Shown: positions 40,703 to 49,631, counted from the stretch's first letter. The stretch is DNA of 64,000 nt from Collinsella sp. WCA1-178-WT-3 (M1) (GCF_009696325.1 NZ_VUME01000006.1:62001-126000); one strand, 5' to 3'. Numbers and translations are program-made. Notes: generated from the letters alone by a model not told the origin.

Positions 40703-40807
40703 TAAAGGCTTCCCGAGTGCCCGGGGTTGGGGTGAAAGCGGTCGGGCATTGACCTAATGGGTCACGCTCGATCGCTTGAGCCCCAAGATCGGGTGCCCGG
40801 GAAAGCT
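40703..40807. repeat. Imperfect inverted repeat between aldolase and kinase genes
   Basis: Left arm 40703-40743 (AAAGGCTTCCCGAGTGCCCG onward) pairs imperfectly with 40770-40807. The stem begins at the aldolase stop codon. It shares GTGCCCGGGG with the element at 21043. Likely a transcript end or stabiliser inside the operon. Confidence 0.45.
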
Positions 40808-41728
40808 TTACAGGAGACCGTTGTCCTGGAGGACCTTCCTAATCGCCTCGACGTTCTCGCCGGTCATGGCCTTCACCGGGCGCGGCATGGTCGGGCTGTC
40901 GAAAATGCCCATGAGGTTCATAGCGGTCTTGAAGGCGCCAACGCCTCCGGCATAGCCCTGGACGCCCGAGGTGACGTCCCAGATGTGCGAAATCTCATTG
41001 AGGCGATCCTGCTCGGCTTTGACGGTAGCCCAGTCACCAGCCTGAGCGGCCTTCCACTGACGCACGTAGCCCTCGGGCTCAACGTTGGCGAGACCCGGGA
41101 CAGAGCCGTCGGCGCCACCAAGGTAGGCACCGTCGACGACGACCTCATGGCCGGTGAGGATGCTCATCGGATGGCCGTTCTTCTCGTTCTCCTGAACGAG
41201 GTAGCGGAACGAGACGTCGTCACCCGAGGAATCCTTGACGCCAGCAAGGACGCCCTCGGCGCCGAGCTTTGCAAGGAGCTTCCAGGGGAGCTTGGTGTGA
41301 ACGCACACGGGAATGTCATAGGCAAAGATGGGCAGTTCGAGCTCCTCGTGCAGGATGCGGAAATGCTCCTCGACCTCGGTCATGCCCTGCAGGGCATAGA
41401 ACGGGCAGGTGGCGACGAGCGCATCGGCGCCCAGCTCCTGAGCAACCTTACCGTGCTCAATCATGCGCTCGGTCTCGGTATCGATGATGCCGACCAGAAC
41501 AGGAACGCGGTGGTCGACGATTCGAACGGCCTCGGCGATGATCTGTCGACGACGCTCGTCGGTGGAGAAAACGACCTCACCCGAAGAGCCCAGGAAGAAC
41601 AGGCCATCGACGCCGGCGTCGATCATGCGGTTGATGCTGCGCTCAAAGGAGGCAACGTCGAGCTGGTGATCTTCGGTATCGGGAACAACGACGGGAGGAA
41701 TAACGCCGGTGAATTTCTGAGTTGCCAC
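40808..41728 (-). CDS. DHDPS/N-acetylneuraminate lyase family aldolase
   Basis: This 306-residue class I aldolase barrel has FTGVIPPVVVPDTEDHQLD, GLFFLGSSGEVVFSTDERR, FAYDIPVC and the Schiff-base Lys in LAGVKDSSGDD. The operon (nanE, ROK kinase, importer, esterases) points to sialic acid cleavage to ManNAc and pyruvate. The active-site segments are not the textbook NanA ones, so another 2-keto acid aldolase is possible. GTG start at 41728 with AAGGAGATTCTT. Confidence 0.75.
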   Translation of the reverse strand: MATQKFTGVIPPVVVPDTEDHQLDVASFERSINRMIDAGVDGLFFLGSSGEVVFSTDERRRQIIAEAVRIVDHRVPVLVGIIDTETERMIEHGKVAQELGADALVATCPFYALQGMTEVEEHFRILHEELELPIFAYDIPVCVHTKLPWKLLAKLGAEGVLAGVKDSSGDDVSFRYLVQENEKNGHPMSILTGHEVVVDGAYLGGADGSVPGLANVEPEGYVRQWKAAQAGDWATVKAEQDRLNEISHIWDVTSGVQGYAGGVGAFKTAMNLMGIFDSPTMPRPVKAMTGENVEAIRKVLQDNGLL

Positions 41729-41796
41729 AAGAATCTCCTTAGTTGTCTGGCGGGTGGCCCTATGCCGCCCACTCTTGTTGGCAGTGTCCAGGCCGT

Positions 41797-42648
41797 CTAG
41801 GCCAAAGAACACAGGTAGAACGCTTGGTTAAAGAAGTCGACGACTTCGTTTTCGAACGCATTGATGCGTTCGTGAGCATATTTGGCATAGATAATATGCC
41901 TCCGGTCACACTCAAGACCGTTGAATACGGCAAACTGGCCCTTGGGATCGCTCACGGCATCCATGAGCGATGTACCCATGAGTACCGATCCGCGCACCCG
42001 AGACGACAGCGCTTCGAGGCCGCCGGGAAGCGGATTGGCAACCGCCGTGCAGGCAAGGCCCCGCTCGTCCAGAGCAGAAACCGCCAGCGCGACTCCACCG
42101 CCAAGGCCCTCGCCCCATGCAAAGATGCGGTCGGGGTCCATGCCGTCAAGATTGCGCGCGACCTTTGCCATTGCACAGCCCCAGCGGACGCGTTCAACAA
42201 AAACGGGCGAGGTAACCCCCTGCTTCAGCTCGCTGAGCCCAATCACATCGTCGTCCAGCGCAAGCACGGCATATCCCATGGCGGCAAACCTCGTCATGTG
42301 ATGCCATCCACGTACGGGTCGGTCGATGTCATGAAACATCAGGCATAGCGGCACAAGCTCGGATGCCCGGGCACAACCTGAGGGCTCAATCAAACGGCCG
42401 TGTACGACTTCCCCGGCAAGTTCAAAGGAAACCTCGGAGTAACGCGCGCACGGATTGGCGAAATCAATCGCCGTGACAGTCAGTCCGCAAACCTCAAGGT
42501 CCGAAGCGGCTGCCTCCAACTCGGAAACATCCGCCAAGGCATCGCCGCGCCAATCACGGAAATCGGAGAGCCTTGACGAAACCGTCCCAGAGATCCCCGC
42601 AAGCTCGGGGTCAATCAGCTCATTGACATTGCTCTCGCACTTAGACAT
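41797..42648 (-). CDS. Acetyl-xylan-esterase-like protein with Ser-to-Glu nucleophile change
   Basis: This 283-residue alpha/beta-hydrolase is paralogous to the next gene upstream. The nucleophile elbow reads WGEGLGGGVAL (E170) where the paralogue has NGASQGGGL. The other triad positions look retained (Asp region MDAVSDPKGQFAVFNGL, His in KYAHERINAF), as does the oxyanion region LCLMFHDIDRP. It may be a pseudo-enzyme, a regulator or a binding subunit for the active esterase. Its start overlaps the upstream stop by 8 nt (coupled). Confidence 0.7.
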   Translation of the reverse strand: MSKCESNVNELIDPELAGISGTVSSRLSDFRDWRGDALADVSELEAAASDLEVCGLTVTAIDFANPCARYSEVSFELAGEVVHGRLIEPSGCARASELVPLCLMFHDIDRPVRGWHHMTRFAAMGYAVLALDDDVIGLSELKQGVTSPVFVERVRWGCAMAKVARNLDGMDPDRIFAWGEGLGGGVALAVSALDERGLACTAVANPLPGGLEALSSRVRGSVLMGTSLMDAVSDPKGQFAVFNGLECDRRHIIYAKYAHERINAFENEVVDFFNQAFYLCSLA

Positions 42649-43618
42649 GAGCCTCCCCTTCCTTGCAGAAAAACGGAATGATCAGATCGTCAAAATCCTG
42701 AATCTCCTCGTGGCCAAAGCCCTCAAAGAACTCATGGCGCTTCTCACAGGTCAGGTTGTTGTAGACCGCAAACTGCGTCGCCGGTGGACAGACGATATCA
42801 GCCGTTCCCGTGCCAAACAGCACGGGGCATTTGACCATGGGGGCAAAGTTCTTGGAATCGAAATACGCCAGCTTGGCATAGGCTTCGTCAATACGAGTCG
42901 AGTCCTCGTCAAACCAGCGAGACCAATAGCGCAGGCCCTCGTAGGCAATGTCGTCGGCATCCAAATCCCAGACCAGGCGGAAATCCGACAGGAAAGGATA
43001 GAGGATGGCGGCACGATTGATAAGCTCGCTGTTAAGCGCGCAGGTCGCAATGCCCAAGCCACCGCCCTGCGACGCACCGTTCACAAAAACACGGGCAAGA
43101 TCGATGCCCTCGAGCTCGCGAACAATGCGGCACAGAATGCGGATATCCTGATGCAAGCGTACGTAGTAGAGATTGGCCGGGTCGCCGTCGATACCGGCAA
43201 CGATATGCCCGGCAACCGTTGTGCCTTCAAATCCACCAATATCCTCGGAGGGGCCACCCTGACCGGGGCAGTCGAGGGCGACAAGTGCCATGCCCATACC
43301 CGCAAACGACGCCTGCTCGAACCAGCTGCGGCTTGCGCCCGGATAGCCGTGGAACTGTAGCACCAGCGGCACGGACTCGTCCGAAACCGGCTTGAGATAC
43401 TTGGCATGCAGGCGGGCGCCACACATGCCGGTATACCAGAGGTCAAAAAACTGGCAGGTCGCAGCATCGGCAATCGATGCCGCCTCGACCGAATAGTCGA
43501 TCTCGACGGCGTCAGCCTCGGCCATGCGGTCGTTCCAAAAGAGATCGAAATCTGATGGACGAGCCATGGCGCCCCGATAACCACCAAATTGCTGTTGTAG
43601 CTCCTGAGCGCTTGGCAT
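42641..43618 (-). CDS. Acetyl-xylan-esterase/cephalosporin-deacetylase family esterase
   Basis: This 325-residue hydrolase of the AXE1 family has oxyanion region LQFHGYPGASRSWFEQ, DCPGQGG, nucleophile elbow FVNGASQGGGLGIA (S183), Asp in GTGTADIVCPP and His in FEGFGHEEIQDF. Family members remove O-acetyl groups from sugars. Inside a sialic-acid-type operon the natural guess is O-acetylated sialic acid. No signal peptide, so it acts after import. Start taken at 43618; a TTG at 43633 is an alternative. Confidence 0.82.
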   Translation of the reverse strand: MPSAQELQQQFGGYRGAMARPSDFDLFWNDRMAEADAVEIDYSVEAASIADAATCQFFDLWYTGMCGARLHAKYLKPVSDESVPLVLQFHGYPGASRSWFEQASFAGMGMALVALDCPGQGGPSEDIGGFEGTTVAGHIVAGIDGDPANLYYVRLHQDIRILCRIVRELEGIDLARVFVNGASQGGGLGIATCALNSELINRAAILYPFLSDFRLVWDLDADDIAYEGLRYWSRWFDEDSTRIDEAYAKLAYFDSKNFAPMVKCPVLFGTGTADIVCPPATQFAVYNNLTCEKRHEFFEGFGHEEIQDFDDLIIPFFCKEGEAHV

Positions 43619-43654
43619 GGCTCGTGAACCCAACCTTTCGAAATCGCAACGAGG

Positions 43655-43682
43655 GTGCGCCCGGCAAGGGAGCCGGGCGCAC
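43655..43682 (-). terminator. Hairpin between ABC ATPase and esterase genes
   Basis: A perfect 11-bp GTGCGCCCGGC stem (43655-43665, 43672-43682), 6-nt loop and no T-tract. It marks the boundary of the transport and catabolic halves of the operon. Confidence 0.5.
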
Positions 43683-43698
43683 AGGAGGGAAAGCGAAC

Positions 43699-44526
43699 CT
43701 ACTCGCCAAGCTTGGGGTGCAGCAGCGACGGCGCAGCACCGAGCAGCATCTTGGTGTAGGGGTCCTGCGGGTTCTGGAAGACCTGCTTGGCCTCGCCCTG
43801 CTCGACGATCTTGCCGCCGTTCATGACGATGATGTCGTCAGAGATGTAGCGGACCGTCTGGATGTCATGGCTAATGAACACCATAGCCAGGCCGAGCTCC
43901 TTCTTAAGATCGGTCAACAGGTTGAGGATCTGCGCGCGGACCGAAACGTCCAGAGCCGAGGTGGGCTCGTCGGCGATGATGGCGTCAGGGTTCAACGACA
44001 GGGCACGGGCAATTGCCACGCGCTGGCGCTGACCGCCCGAAAGCTGGCCGGGAAGAACCTCGGCGGCAGAGCTGGGCAGACCGGTGAGCTCCAGGAGTTC
44101 CTTAACGCGCTTCTCCTGCTCGGCCTCGGTACCCAGGTTGTGGACGCGCATGGGATCGAGCAGCTGCTCACGAACGACCATGCGAGGGTTGAGTGCCGTC
44201 GCGGGGTTCTGGAACACGACCGAGATGACGCGGCCCATGTGACGACGATCCTCGGCAGTACGCTTGGTGACGTCCTTGCCCTTAAAGTAGACCTTGCCAC
44301 TCGTGGGGGCCTGCAGGCCGCACATGACATTAGCAGTGGTGGACTTGCCGCAACCGGACTCGCCGACGATGCCGATCGTCTGACCGGGCATGAGCTTAAT
44401 GGTCACGCCTTGGACGGCATGAACCAGATTGGGGTGCAGGATCGAACCGGTACGGGTCCTAAAGGTGACGTGGACATCGTCAAGGAAGATAATCGGCTCG
44501 ACGCCGTTGACCGCAGTCTCGCTCAT
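43699..44526 (-). CDS. OppF-type ABC transporter ATP-binding protein
   Basis: This 275-residue ABC ATPase has Walker [19 protein letters not shown]-loop VVFQNPATALNP, signature [16 protein letters not shown], Walker B AIIADEPTSALD and H-loop ISHDIQTVRYIS. It is shorter than typical OppF: the C-terminal cysteine extension is missing, as also in its fused partner. It is adjacent to the fusion protein gene with zero spacing (TAG then ATG) and forms the second ATPase of the nan-type importer. Confidence 0.88.
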   Translation of the reverse strand: MSETAVNGVEPIIFLDDVHVTFRTRTGSILHPNLVHAVQGVTIKLMPGQTIGIVGESGCGKSTTANVMCGLQAPTSGKVYFKGKDVTKRTAEDRRHMGRVISVVFQNPATALNPRMVVREQLLDPMRVHNLGTEAEQEKRVKELLELTGLPSSAAEVLPGQLSGGQRQRVAIARALSLNPDAIIADEPTSALDVSVRAQILNLLTDLKKELGLAMVFISHDIQTVRYISDDIIVMNGGKIVEQGEAKQVFQNPQDPYTKMLLGAAPSLLHPKLGE

Positions 44527-46542
44527 CTACATCACCTCCGCATGAGGGGTCAAACCATTTGCCTTGAGCACCTCATCGGGGAGCTCGGAATAGAAGTGCT
44601 CGGTGCCGGGCACGCGCTTGAAGACCGGACGGGTGTCCAGGCCGATGTGCGGATGGCTTGAGCGGGGCGCGAAGCGATCGCCCTTGGGGAAATCGCGCGG
44701 GCTGGGGACGGCGCCGGGCACCTGGTGCAGGCGACCCGAACCGCTCTCGATGGACAGAACGGAACCCAGAAGACCGCGGGTGTACTCGTGAATCGGGTTG
44801 GTGAGCAGCTCCTTGGTGGGCGCCTGCTCGATAACCTGACCGGCGTACATAACCGTGATGTTATGGGCGACCTCGGCGACCAACGCCAGGTCATGCGAAA
44901 CGAAGATCATGGCAAAGCCGAGCTTGGCCTGAAGATCGTTGAGCAGCTTAATGACCTGCTTTTGGACGGTAACGTCCAGAGCGGTCGTGGGCTCGTCGCA
45001 GATGACCAGCTTGGGGTCGCGGGTAAGGGCCATAGCGATCAGAACGCGCTGACGCTGTCCACCGGAAAGCTCGTGCGGATAGCTCTCGAGCGTGCGCTTG
45101 GGATCGAGGCCGACGAGCTCCAGGAGCTCCTCGGCGCTGCGGGTGCCGCCACGCTTGGTGAGCTGCTTCATCTGGGCGGAGATGAGCATAGAGGGGTTGA
45201 GCGAAGACAGGGCGTCCTGATAGACCATGGCGATATCGGTACCGCGCAGGCCGAACCACTCCTTCTTGCTCATCTTGAGCAGGTCACGACCCTCCCAGAG
45301 GACCTCGCCGGAAAGATGCTCGTCCTCATCGGTCAGGCCCATGATGGCCAGCGTGGTGATGGACTTACCGCAGCCGGACTCGCCTACCAGGCCCATGGTC
45401 TGGCCGGGACGGACGTCAAAGTTGACATGGTCGACCACGTTGATATCACCGTGATGCTCAAACTGGATGCAGAAATCGCGGACCGAAAGAATCGGCTCAA
45501 CGGACTCATCGGGCACATGGCGGTCGTTACGCTTAAGCTCGACATCGCGCAGGGCGCCAAGACGGGCGGACAGGGACTGGGCCTGCTCCTTGTAGGCGCG
45601 AACGGGGTCGGAGACCAGCAGGTCGGCCTCGCGGCGCTTGGAGGAATCGGTCGGATCCAGGGCGGCGGAAGGAGCAGCGGCCATAGCGTCGGTAATGCCC
45701 TCGGAGAGGATGTTGAGCGCCAGGCAGGTGATCATGATGGCCAGACCCGGGAACAGCGCCTGCCACCAACGACCGGCGAGCACGCCACCGCGGGCGTCGG
45801 CGAGGATGTTGCCCCACGTAGCAGTGGGCTCCTGGATGCCAGCGCCGATAAAGGTCAGCGAAGCCTCGAAGATGATAGCGTCGGCGACCAGGGTGACGGT
45901 GAAGACCATGATCGGGGCAATGCAGTTACGAAGAACGTGCTTGATCAGAATCCACGGAGCCTTGGCGCCGGAGACGATGACCGCGCGGACATAGTCCTCA
46001 CCGTACTCGGATACGATGTTGGCACGCACGATACGGGCGATCTGCGGGGTGTACATAAAGCCGATCGCAAAGATAATCGACGGCACGGAGTTGCCCAGGA
46101 TGGAAACGAAGACGGCTGCGAGGGCGATACCCGGGACAGACATGATGATGTCCAGGATGCGCATAATCGTCTCGGAGACGGCCTTGCGCGAAACCGCAGC
46201 AAGAGCACCGACAACGGAGCCACAGACCAGAGCCATAGCGGTAGCACCAAAGCCGATGATCAGCGAGTAACGGCCACCGTAGAGCATACGCGAAAGGATG
46301 TCACGGCCCTTGTCGTCGGTTCCGAAGATAAACCCGTTGCCGGGAGCCTGGCGAGCCGTAAAGATCTCGACCGGGCTATAGGGGGCAAGCAGGGGGGCAA
46401 GAATCGCAGTCAGGGCGACCAGCACCAGCACGATGGCGGCAATCTTAGAAGACAGCGTCATCTTCTTCCAGCCACCGAGCTTGAGCCCCTTGGAGGCAGC
46501 CTTCTCGAGCTGCTCGGTTTGCTTCTCTCGAATCTTTACCAT
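44527..46542 (-). CDS. OppC permease fused to OppD ATPase
   Basis: A 671-residue fusion. Residues 1-295 are an OppC-type permease (leader helix SSKIAAIVLVLVALTAILAPLL, FGTDDKGRDILSRMLYGGR, EAA loop DYVRAVIVSGAKAPWILIKHVLRN). A linker of about 55 residues follows. Residues 350-640 are an OppD-type ATPase (Walker [15 protein letters not shown], signature [16 protein letters not shown], Walker [13 protein letters not shown]). The C-terminal cysteine motif is absent. Similar permease-ATPase fusions occur in sialic acid importers of gut actinobacteria, from memory. It works with the upstream OppB-type permease. Confidence 0.9.
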   Translation of the reverse strand: MVKIREKQTEQLEKAASKGLKLGGWKKMTLSSKIAAIVLVLVALTAILAPLLAPYSPVEIFTARQAPGNGFIFGTDDKGRDILSRMLYGGRYSLIIGFGATAMALVCGSVVGALAAVSRKAVSETIMRILDIIMSVPGIALAAVFVSILGNSVPSIIFAIGFMYTPQIARIVRANIVSEYGEDYVRAVIVSGAKAPWILIKHVLRNCIAPIMVFTVTLVADAIIFEASLTFIGAGIQEPTATWGNILADARGGVLAGRWWQALFPGLAIMITCLALNILSEGITDAMAAAPSAALDPTDSSKRREADLLVSDPVRAYKEQAQSLSARLGALRDVELKRNDRHVPDESVEPILSVRDFCIQFEHHGDINVVDHVNFDVRPGQTMGLVGESGCGKSITTLAIMGLTDEDEHLSGEVLWEGRDLLKMSKKEWFGLRGTDIAMVYQDALSSLNPSMLISAQMKQLTKRGGTRSAEELLELVGLDPKRTLESYPHELSGGQRQRVLIAMALTRDPKLVICDEPTTALDVTVQKQVIKLLNDLQAKLGFAMIFVSHDLALVAEVAHNITVMYAGQVIEQAPTKELLTNPIHEYTRGLLGSVLSIESGSGRLHQVPGAVPSPRDFPKGDRFAPRSSHPHIGLDTRPVFKRVPGTEHFYSELPDEVLKANGLTPHAEVM

Positions 46543-46545
46543 AAT

Positions 46546-47502
46546 CTACACCGTCCTGATGCGCGGGTTGATGAGCAGGTAGAGCATGTCAACCACGATG
46601 TTGATGATGATGAAGGCAAGAGCAACGACGATGACGACGCCCTGAACCAGGTTCGCCTCGTTGCCCTGAACGCCCTGCAGGATCGCAGTACCCATGCCGG
46701 GGAGGTTGAAGATAACCTCGATGACGACGGCGCCGCCCATGAGATAGCCAATCTTAAGACCGAGGGTGGTGACCGGGGTGATCAGCGCGTTGCGAAGAAC
46801 GTTGATGCCGACGACGACCTTCTCGGGAACGCCGGCGCCGCGAGCCATACGGACATAGTCCTTGTCGAGCTCCTCGACCATGGCGGTACGCACGATACGA
46901 GTCATCTGACCCGTCAGCGGAAATGCCAAGGCGATGGCGGGCATGATCATGCGTCCCAGATAGCCAGCCGGATTCGTGGTGAAGTGCGGCAGGGCGCCCG
47001 ATGCCGGGAGTACCTTAAGGTAGGAAGAGAACAGCAGGATCAACAGAACGGCAAGCCAGAACGACGGGGTTGCCAAGCCGGCGATGGAAAAGACGCGGAT
47101 CACTTGGTCCGGCCATTTATCGCGATACAGTGCCGCGATGACGCCGAGCAAAAACGATACGACCGCACCGATGGCAAGACCGATGAAGGTCAGCTGCATC
47201 GTGACGGGTAGGGCCGTGGAGATGCGCTTGGCAACGGAGTTGCGAGCAGCACCATAGGTGCCCATGTCGCCATGGATCAAATTGCCCATATAGCGCACGT
47301 AGCGCACGGGCCAGGGGTCGTCCAGACCATACTTCTCATGGTACTCGGCAACCGCCTCGGGCGAGGCACCGTCACCCAACGCCGTGTAGGCGGGGTCGGT
47401 CTTGGAGAACGACATAAGGAAGAACACCAGGACGGTGACGCCCAATGCCATGATCGGCAGCGCCACGAGACGCCTTCCAATCAAACGTAGAAAGTTGTTC
47501 AC
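46546..47502 (-). CDS. OppB-type ABC transporter permease
   Basis: This 318-residue permease has the OppB N-terminus NFLRLIGRRLVALPIMALGVT, an acidic loop with DPWPVRYVRYMGNLIHGDMG, about six helices and the EAA loop DYVRMARGAGVPEKVVVGINVLRNA. The GTG at 47502 (GGGGAGAGAAC upstream) is preferred over the longer frame. Its stop is 3 nt before the fusion gene start. It is the first membrane component of the nan-type importer. Confidence 0.88.
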   Translation of the reverse strand: MNNFLRLIGRRLVALPIMALGVTVLVFFLMSFSKTDPAYTALGDGASPEAVAEYHEKYGLDDPWPVRYVRYMGNLIHGDMGTYGAARNSVAKRISTALPVTMQLTFIGLAIGAVVSFLLGVIAALYRDKWPDQVIRVFSIAGLATPSFWLAVLLILLFSSYLKVLPASGALPHFTTNPAGYLGRMIMPAIALAFPLTGQMTRIVRTAMVEELDKDYVRMARGAGVPEKVVVGINVLRNALITPVTTLGLKIGYLMGGAVVIEVIFNLPGMGTAILQGVQGNEANLVQGVVIVVALAFIIINIVVDMLYLLINPRIRTV

Positions 47503-47563
47503 GTTCTCTCCCCTTTCTTTTGTCGGTAGGACCAACTGGTATATGAGTACGGACACTCATTAC

Positions 47564-47597
47564 AAGACCCGAGCGACATCGTTGCCGCCCGGGTCTT
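47564..47597. terminator. Hairpin between binding-protein and permease genes
   Basis: AAGACCCG/CGGGTCTT stem (47564-47571, 47590-47597) with 18-nt loop. Like the oppA-oppB hairpin, it should let the binding protein be made in excess. Confidence 0.55.
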
Positions 47598-47659
47598 TGT
47601 TTCAACTATGAGGATACGGTCCCAACGGCCGACATCCTGCATATAGACTCAAGCGAGTC

Positions 47660-49267
47660 TTACGCCTTGACGGTCGCGACACCCTTAAAGGACATGCTCG
47701 TCGTGCCGATGCCCTTGAAGCCATCGAGGGCCTCGCCGTTGGGCGCAGTGGACGGATCGTTCCAGGAAGCGGAGACGGTCTTAACGTGGACAACGGGGTA
47801 CAGAACGGCGTTGTCGGCGATGATGTCGAAGCACTCGTTCCACTTCTTCTGCTGCTCGTCGCCCTCGGCGGCAAGAGCCTCGTCCATAAGGCCGTGGAGC
47901 TTCTGCCACTCAGCGGACTCCTTCCACGGGCAACGGGTCTGCATCCAGACGTTGTCGCCGTACCACCAGTTGAGCAGCAGGTCGGGGTCTGCGCCGAAGC
48001 AGGAAGGATCGCCAGGGGCAAGGAGGATATCGTAGGCCTCGCCGCCGTCGATGGCAGCATAGGTGGCCGGCGAAGTATCGGTCTGGATGGTCACATCGAA
48101 GCCGAGAGCGTCGAGGTCGTTCTTGACCTGGGCAGCCATACCCTTGATCTGCTCGTTATCGGTGGTGCGCAGGGTAATGGCGCCCGGGGTGATACCGGAC
48201 TCCTCGATAAGCTTCTTGGCCTTCTTGGCGTCGGTCTTGTACACCGTGGAGGCCTCATGATAGTTGGTGAAGCTCTTGGGCAGGTAGCAGCTGGCAGCGG
48301 TAGCAAGGCCGGCGAAGGTGTTGCTGATCATCTTCTCGGTGTCGAGCGCATACATGACAGCCTGACGGACCTTGACGTCGTTCCAAGGCTCCTTGGCGAC
48401 GTTGAACATGATGAAGCGGGTGCCGAAGCCCTGGACGTTGTCGATCTTGCAGCCGGCGCCCTCGAGCTGGTCGACGGCGTCAGCGGTAACGAGCTCCATG
48501 ACGAGCGTGGAGCCTTCCTGCTGAGCGGTGACGCGAGCGGTGGGGTCGGTCAGGATACTGTACTGGATCTTCTTATCCTCGGCAGCATACTCACCGTTGT
48601 ACTCGGGGTTGGGAACCAGGGTGATCTCGGTATCGGAGATAGAATCGTACATCCAGGGGCCGGAGCCGATCGGCTGCTTGGCGCGATCCTCCTCGCTCTG
48701 GGCGGCAGGAGTAACGCGAATGATGGCCAGACGATCCTTGAGCAGGGAGAAGTTGGGGACCTTGGTCTTGACCGTCACGGTGCTGGCATCCTTGGCCTCG
48801 ATGGACTCGAAAGGCTGGAAGAACGGAGCGTAGGTGGCAGAAGCGGCGCAAGCGGTGTAGGAGGCGACGACGTCGTCAGCGGTAACCTCGGTGCCATCGG
48901 AGAATTTGGCGCCCTTGCGGATGGTAACCTCGAAGGTGGTGTCGTCCACGGACTTGGGATCATCGGTGGCGAGCTCGTTGAAAGTGCTGTAGTCGTGGTA
49001 ATCGATGCCGTAGAGGCCCTCGATGACGTGCCAGTTAGCGCCCAGGCCCACGGCGGAGCCGGTGCTGGCGGGGTCGAAGCTGGACGGAGCGTAAGCGGAA
49101 CCGGCGGTGATCACGCCGCCGCCACGGTTGGCGGAATCGGCGGGAGCGGAACCCTCGTCGCTAGAGCTACCACCGCAGCCAGTGAGACCAAAGCCGGCGA
49201 CAGCTGCGACGCTGCCGGTGAGGCCAAGGAACGAACGCCTGGACATACCCTTATTGATGATGGCCAT
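47660..49267 (-). CDS. Family 5 solute-binding lipoprotein, probable sialic acid importer
   Basis: This 535-residue ABC binding protein has a Tat-type lipoprotein signal: SRRSFLGLTG then AGFGLTGCGGSSS (lipobox LTGC). Family 5 blocks include RKGAKFSDGTEVTADDVVASY. It is the first gene of a 10-kb operon ending in nanE, so the ligand is predicted to be a sialic acid or related amino sugar and not a peptide, although family 5 alone cannot tell. ATG at 49267 with TAGGAG upstream. Confidence 0.85.
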   Translation of the reverse strand: MAIINKGMSRRSFLGLTGSVAAVAGFGLTGCGGSSSDEGSAPADSANRGGGVITAGSAYAPSSFDPASTGSAVGLGANWHVIEGLYGIDYHDYSTFNELATDDPKSVDDTTFEVTIRKGAKFSDGTEVTADDVVASYTACAASATYAPFFQPFESIEAKDASTVTVKTKVPNFSLLKDRLAIIRVTPAAQSEEDRAKQPIGSGPWMYDSISDTEITLVPNPEYNGEYAAEDKKIQYSILTDPTARVTAQQEGSTLVMELVTADAVDQLEGAGCKIDNVQGFGTRFIMFNVAKEPWNDVKVRQAVMYALDTEKMISNTFAGLATAASCYLPKSFTNYHEASTVYKTDAKKAKKLIEESGITPGAITLRTTDNEQIKGMAAQVKNDLDALGFDVTIQTDTSPATYAAIDGGEAYDILLAPGDPSCFGADPDLLLNWWYGDNVWMQTRCPWKESAEWQKLHGLMDEALAAEGDEQQKKWNECFDIIADNAVLYPVVHVKTVSASWNDPSTAPNGEALDGFKGIGTTSMSFKGVATVKA

Positions 49268-49385
49268 GTCTTCTCCTATCAATAGAGAATCTTACCCGGG
49301 AGCACCTAAACTTGCCCCCGCGCAACTTGCGGACGATATATACCTTACCTACCGACAAACCCAACTGAGGTGCCGCGCTCGGCGA
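49268..49385. other. Leader of the nan-type operon
   Basis: About 120 nt of untranslated leader on the minus strand between the promoter/operator and the binding-protein start. No ORF or known riboswitch is seen. Confidence 0.4.
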
Positions 49386-49468
49386 CCGATACATACATAC
49401 GCTTGAACGGTATTTACTACCGTTCACCGAATTCGTTGACAAACGATACAGCAGACAGTATGTATCGG
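49386..49468 (-). promoter_or_regulatory. Promoter/operator of the nan-type operon
   Basis: TGAACGGTATTTACTACCGTTCA (49404-49426) has perfect 9-bp arms and overlaps the -10 (TAGTAA, complement of 49414-49419). TTGTCA (complement of 49437-49442) is 17 bp upstream as -35. A second symmetric pair CCGATACATAC (49386-49396) and complement (49458-49468) brackets the whole promoter. This suggests a repressor at the palindrome, perhaps looping via the outer pair. The regulator gene is not in the window. Confidence 0.55.
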
Positions 49469-49631
49469 CGAGGTGAGATATCAGTCTTCGTCAACCCGCA
49501 GGATAGCAGGGTTTTCGCTTGGGTTAGTCAAACGTTTTAGCGTTAATAAAACCCGAAACCAGCAGGCAATCATGGCGAAATAAATGGTTGAAAATCGCGC
49601 AATCATGTATATCAGTTGTTTATGCTCGTGT
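49469..49631. other. Spacer between uvrC and nan-type promoter
   Basis: About 160 nt. Nothing with coding character is seen; it is the 3' region of uvrC, and no clear terminator is found. Confidence 0.35.

Noticed and set aside
42641-43618. Acetyl-xylan esterase of a xylan-utilisation locus
   Set aside because: No xylanase or xylosidase is present; the surrounding genes are sialic-acid type, so xylan is unlikely to be the natural substrate.
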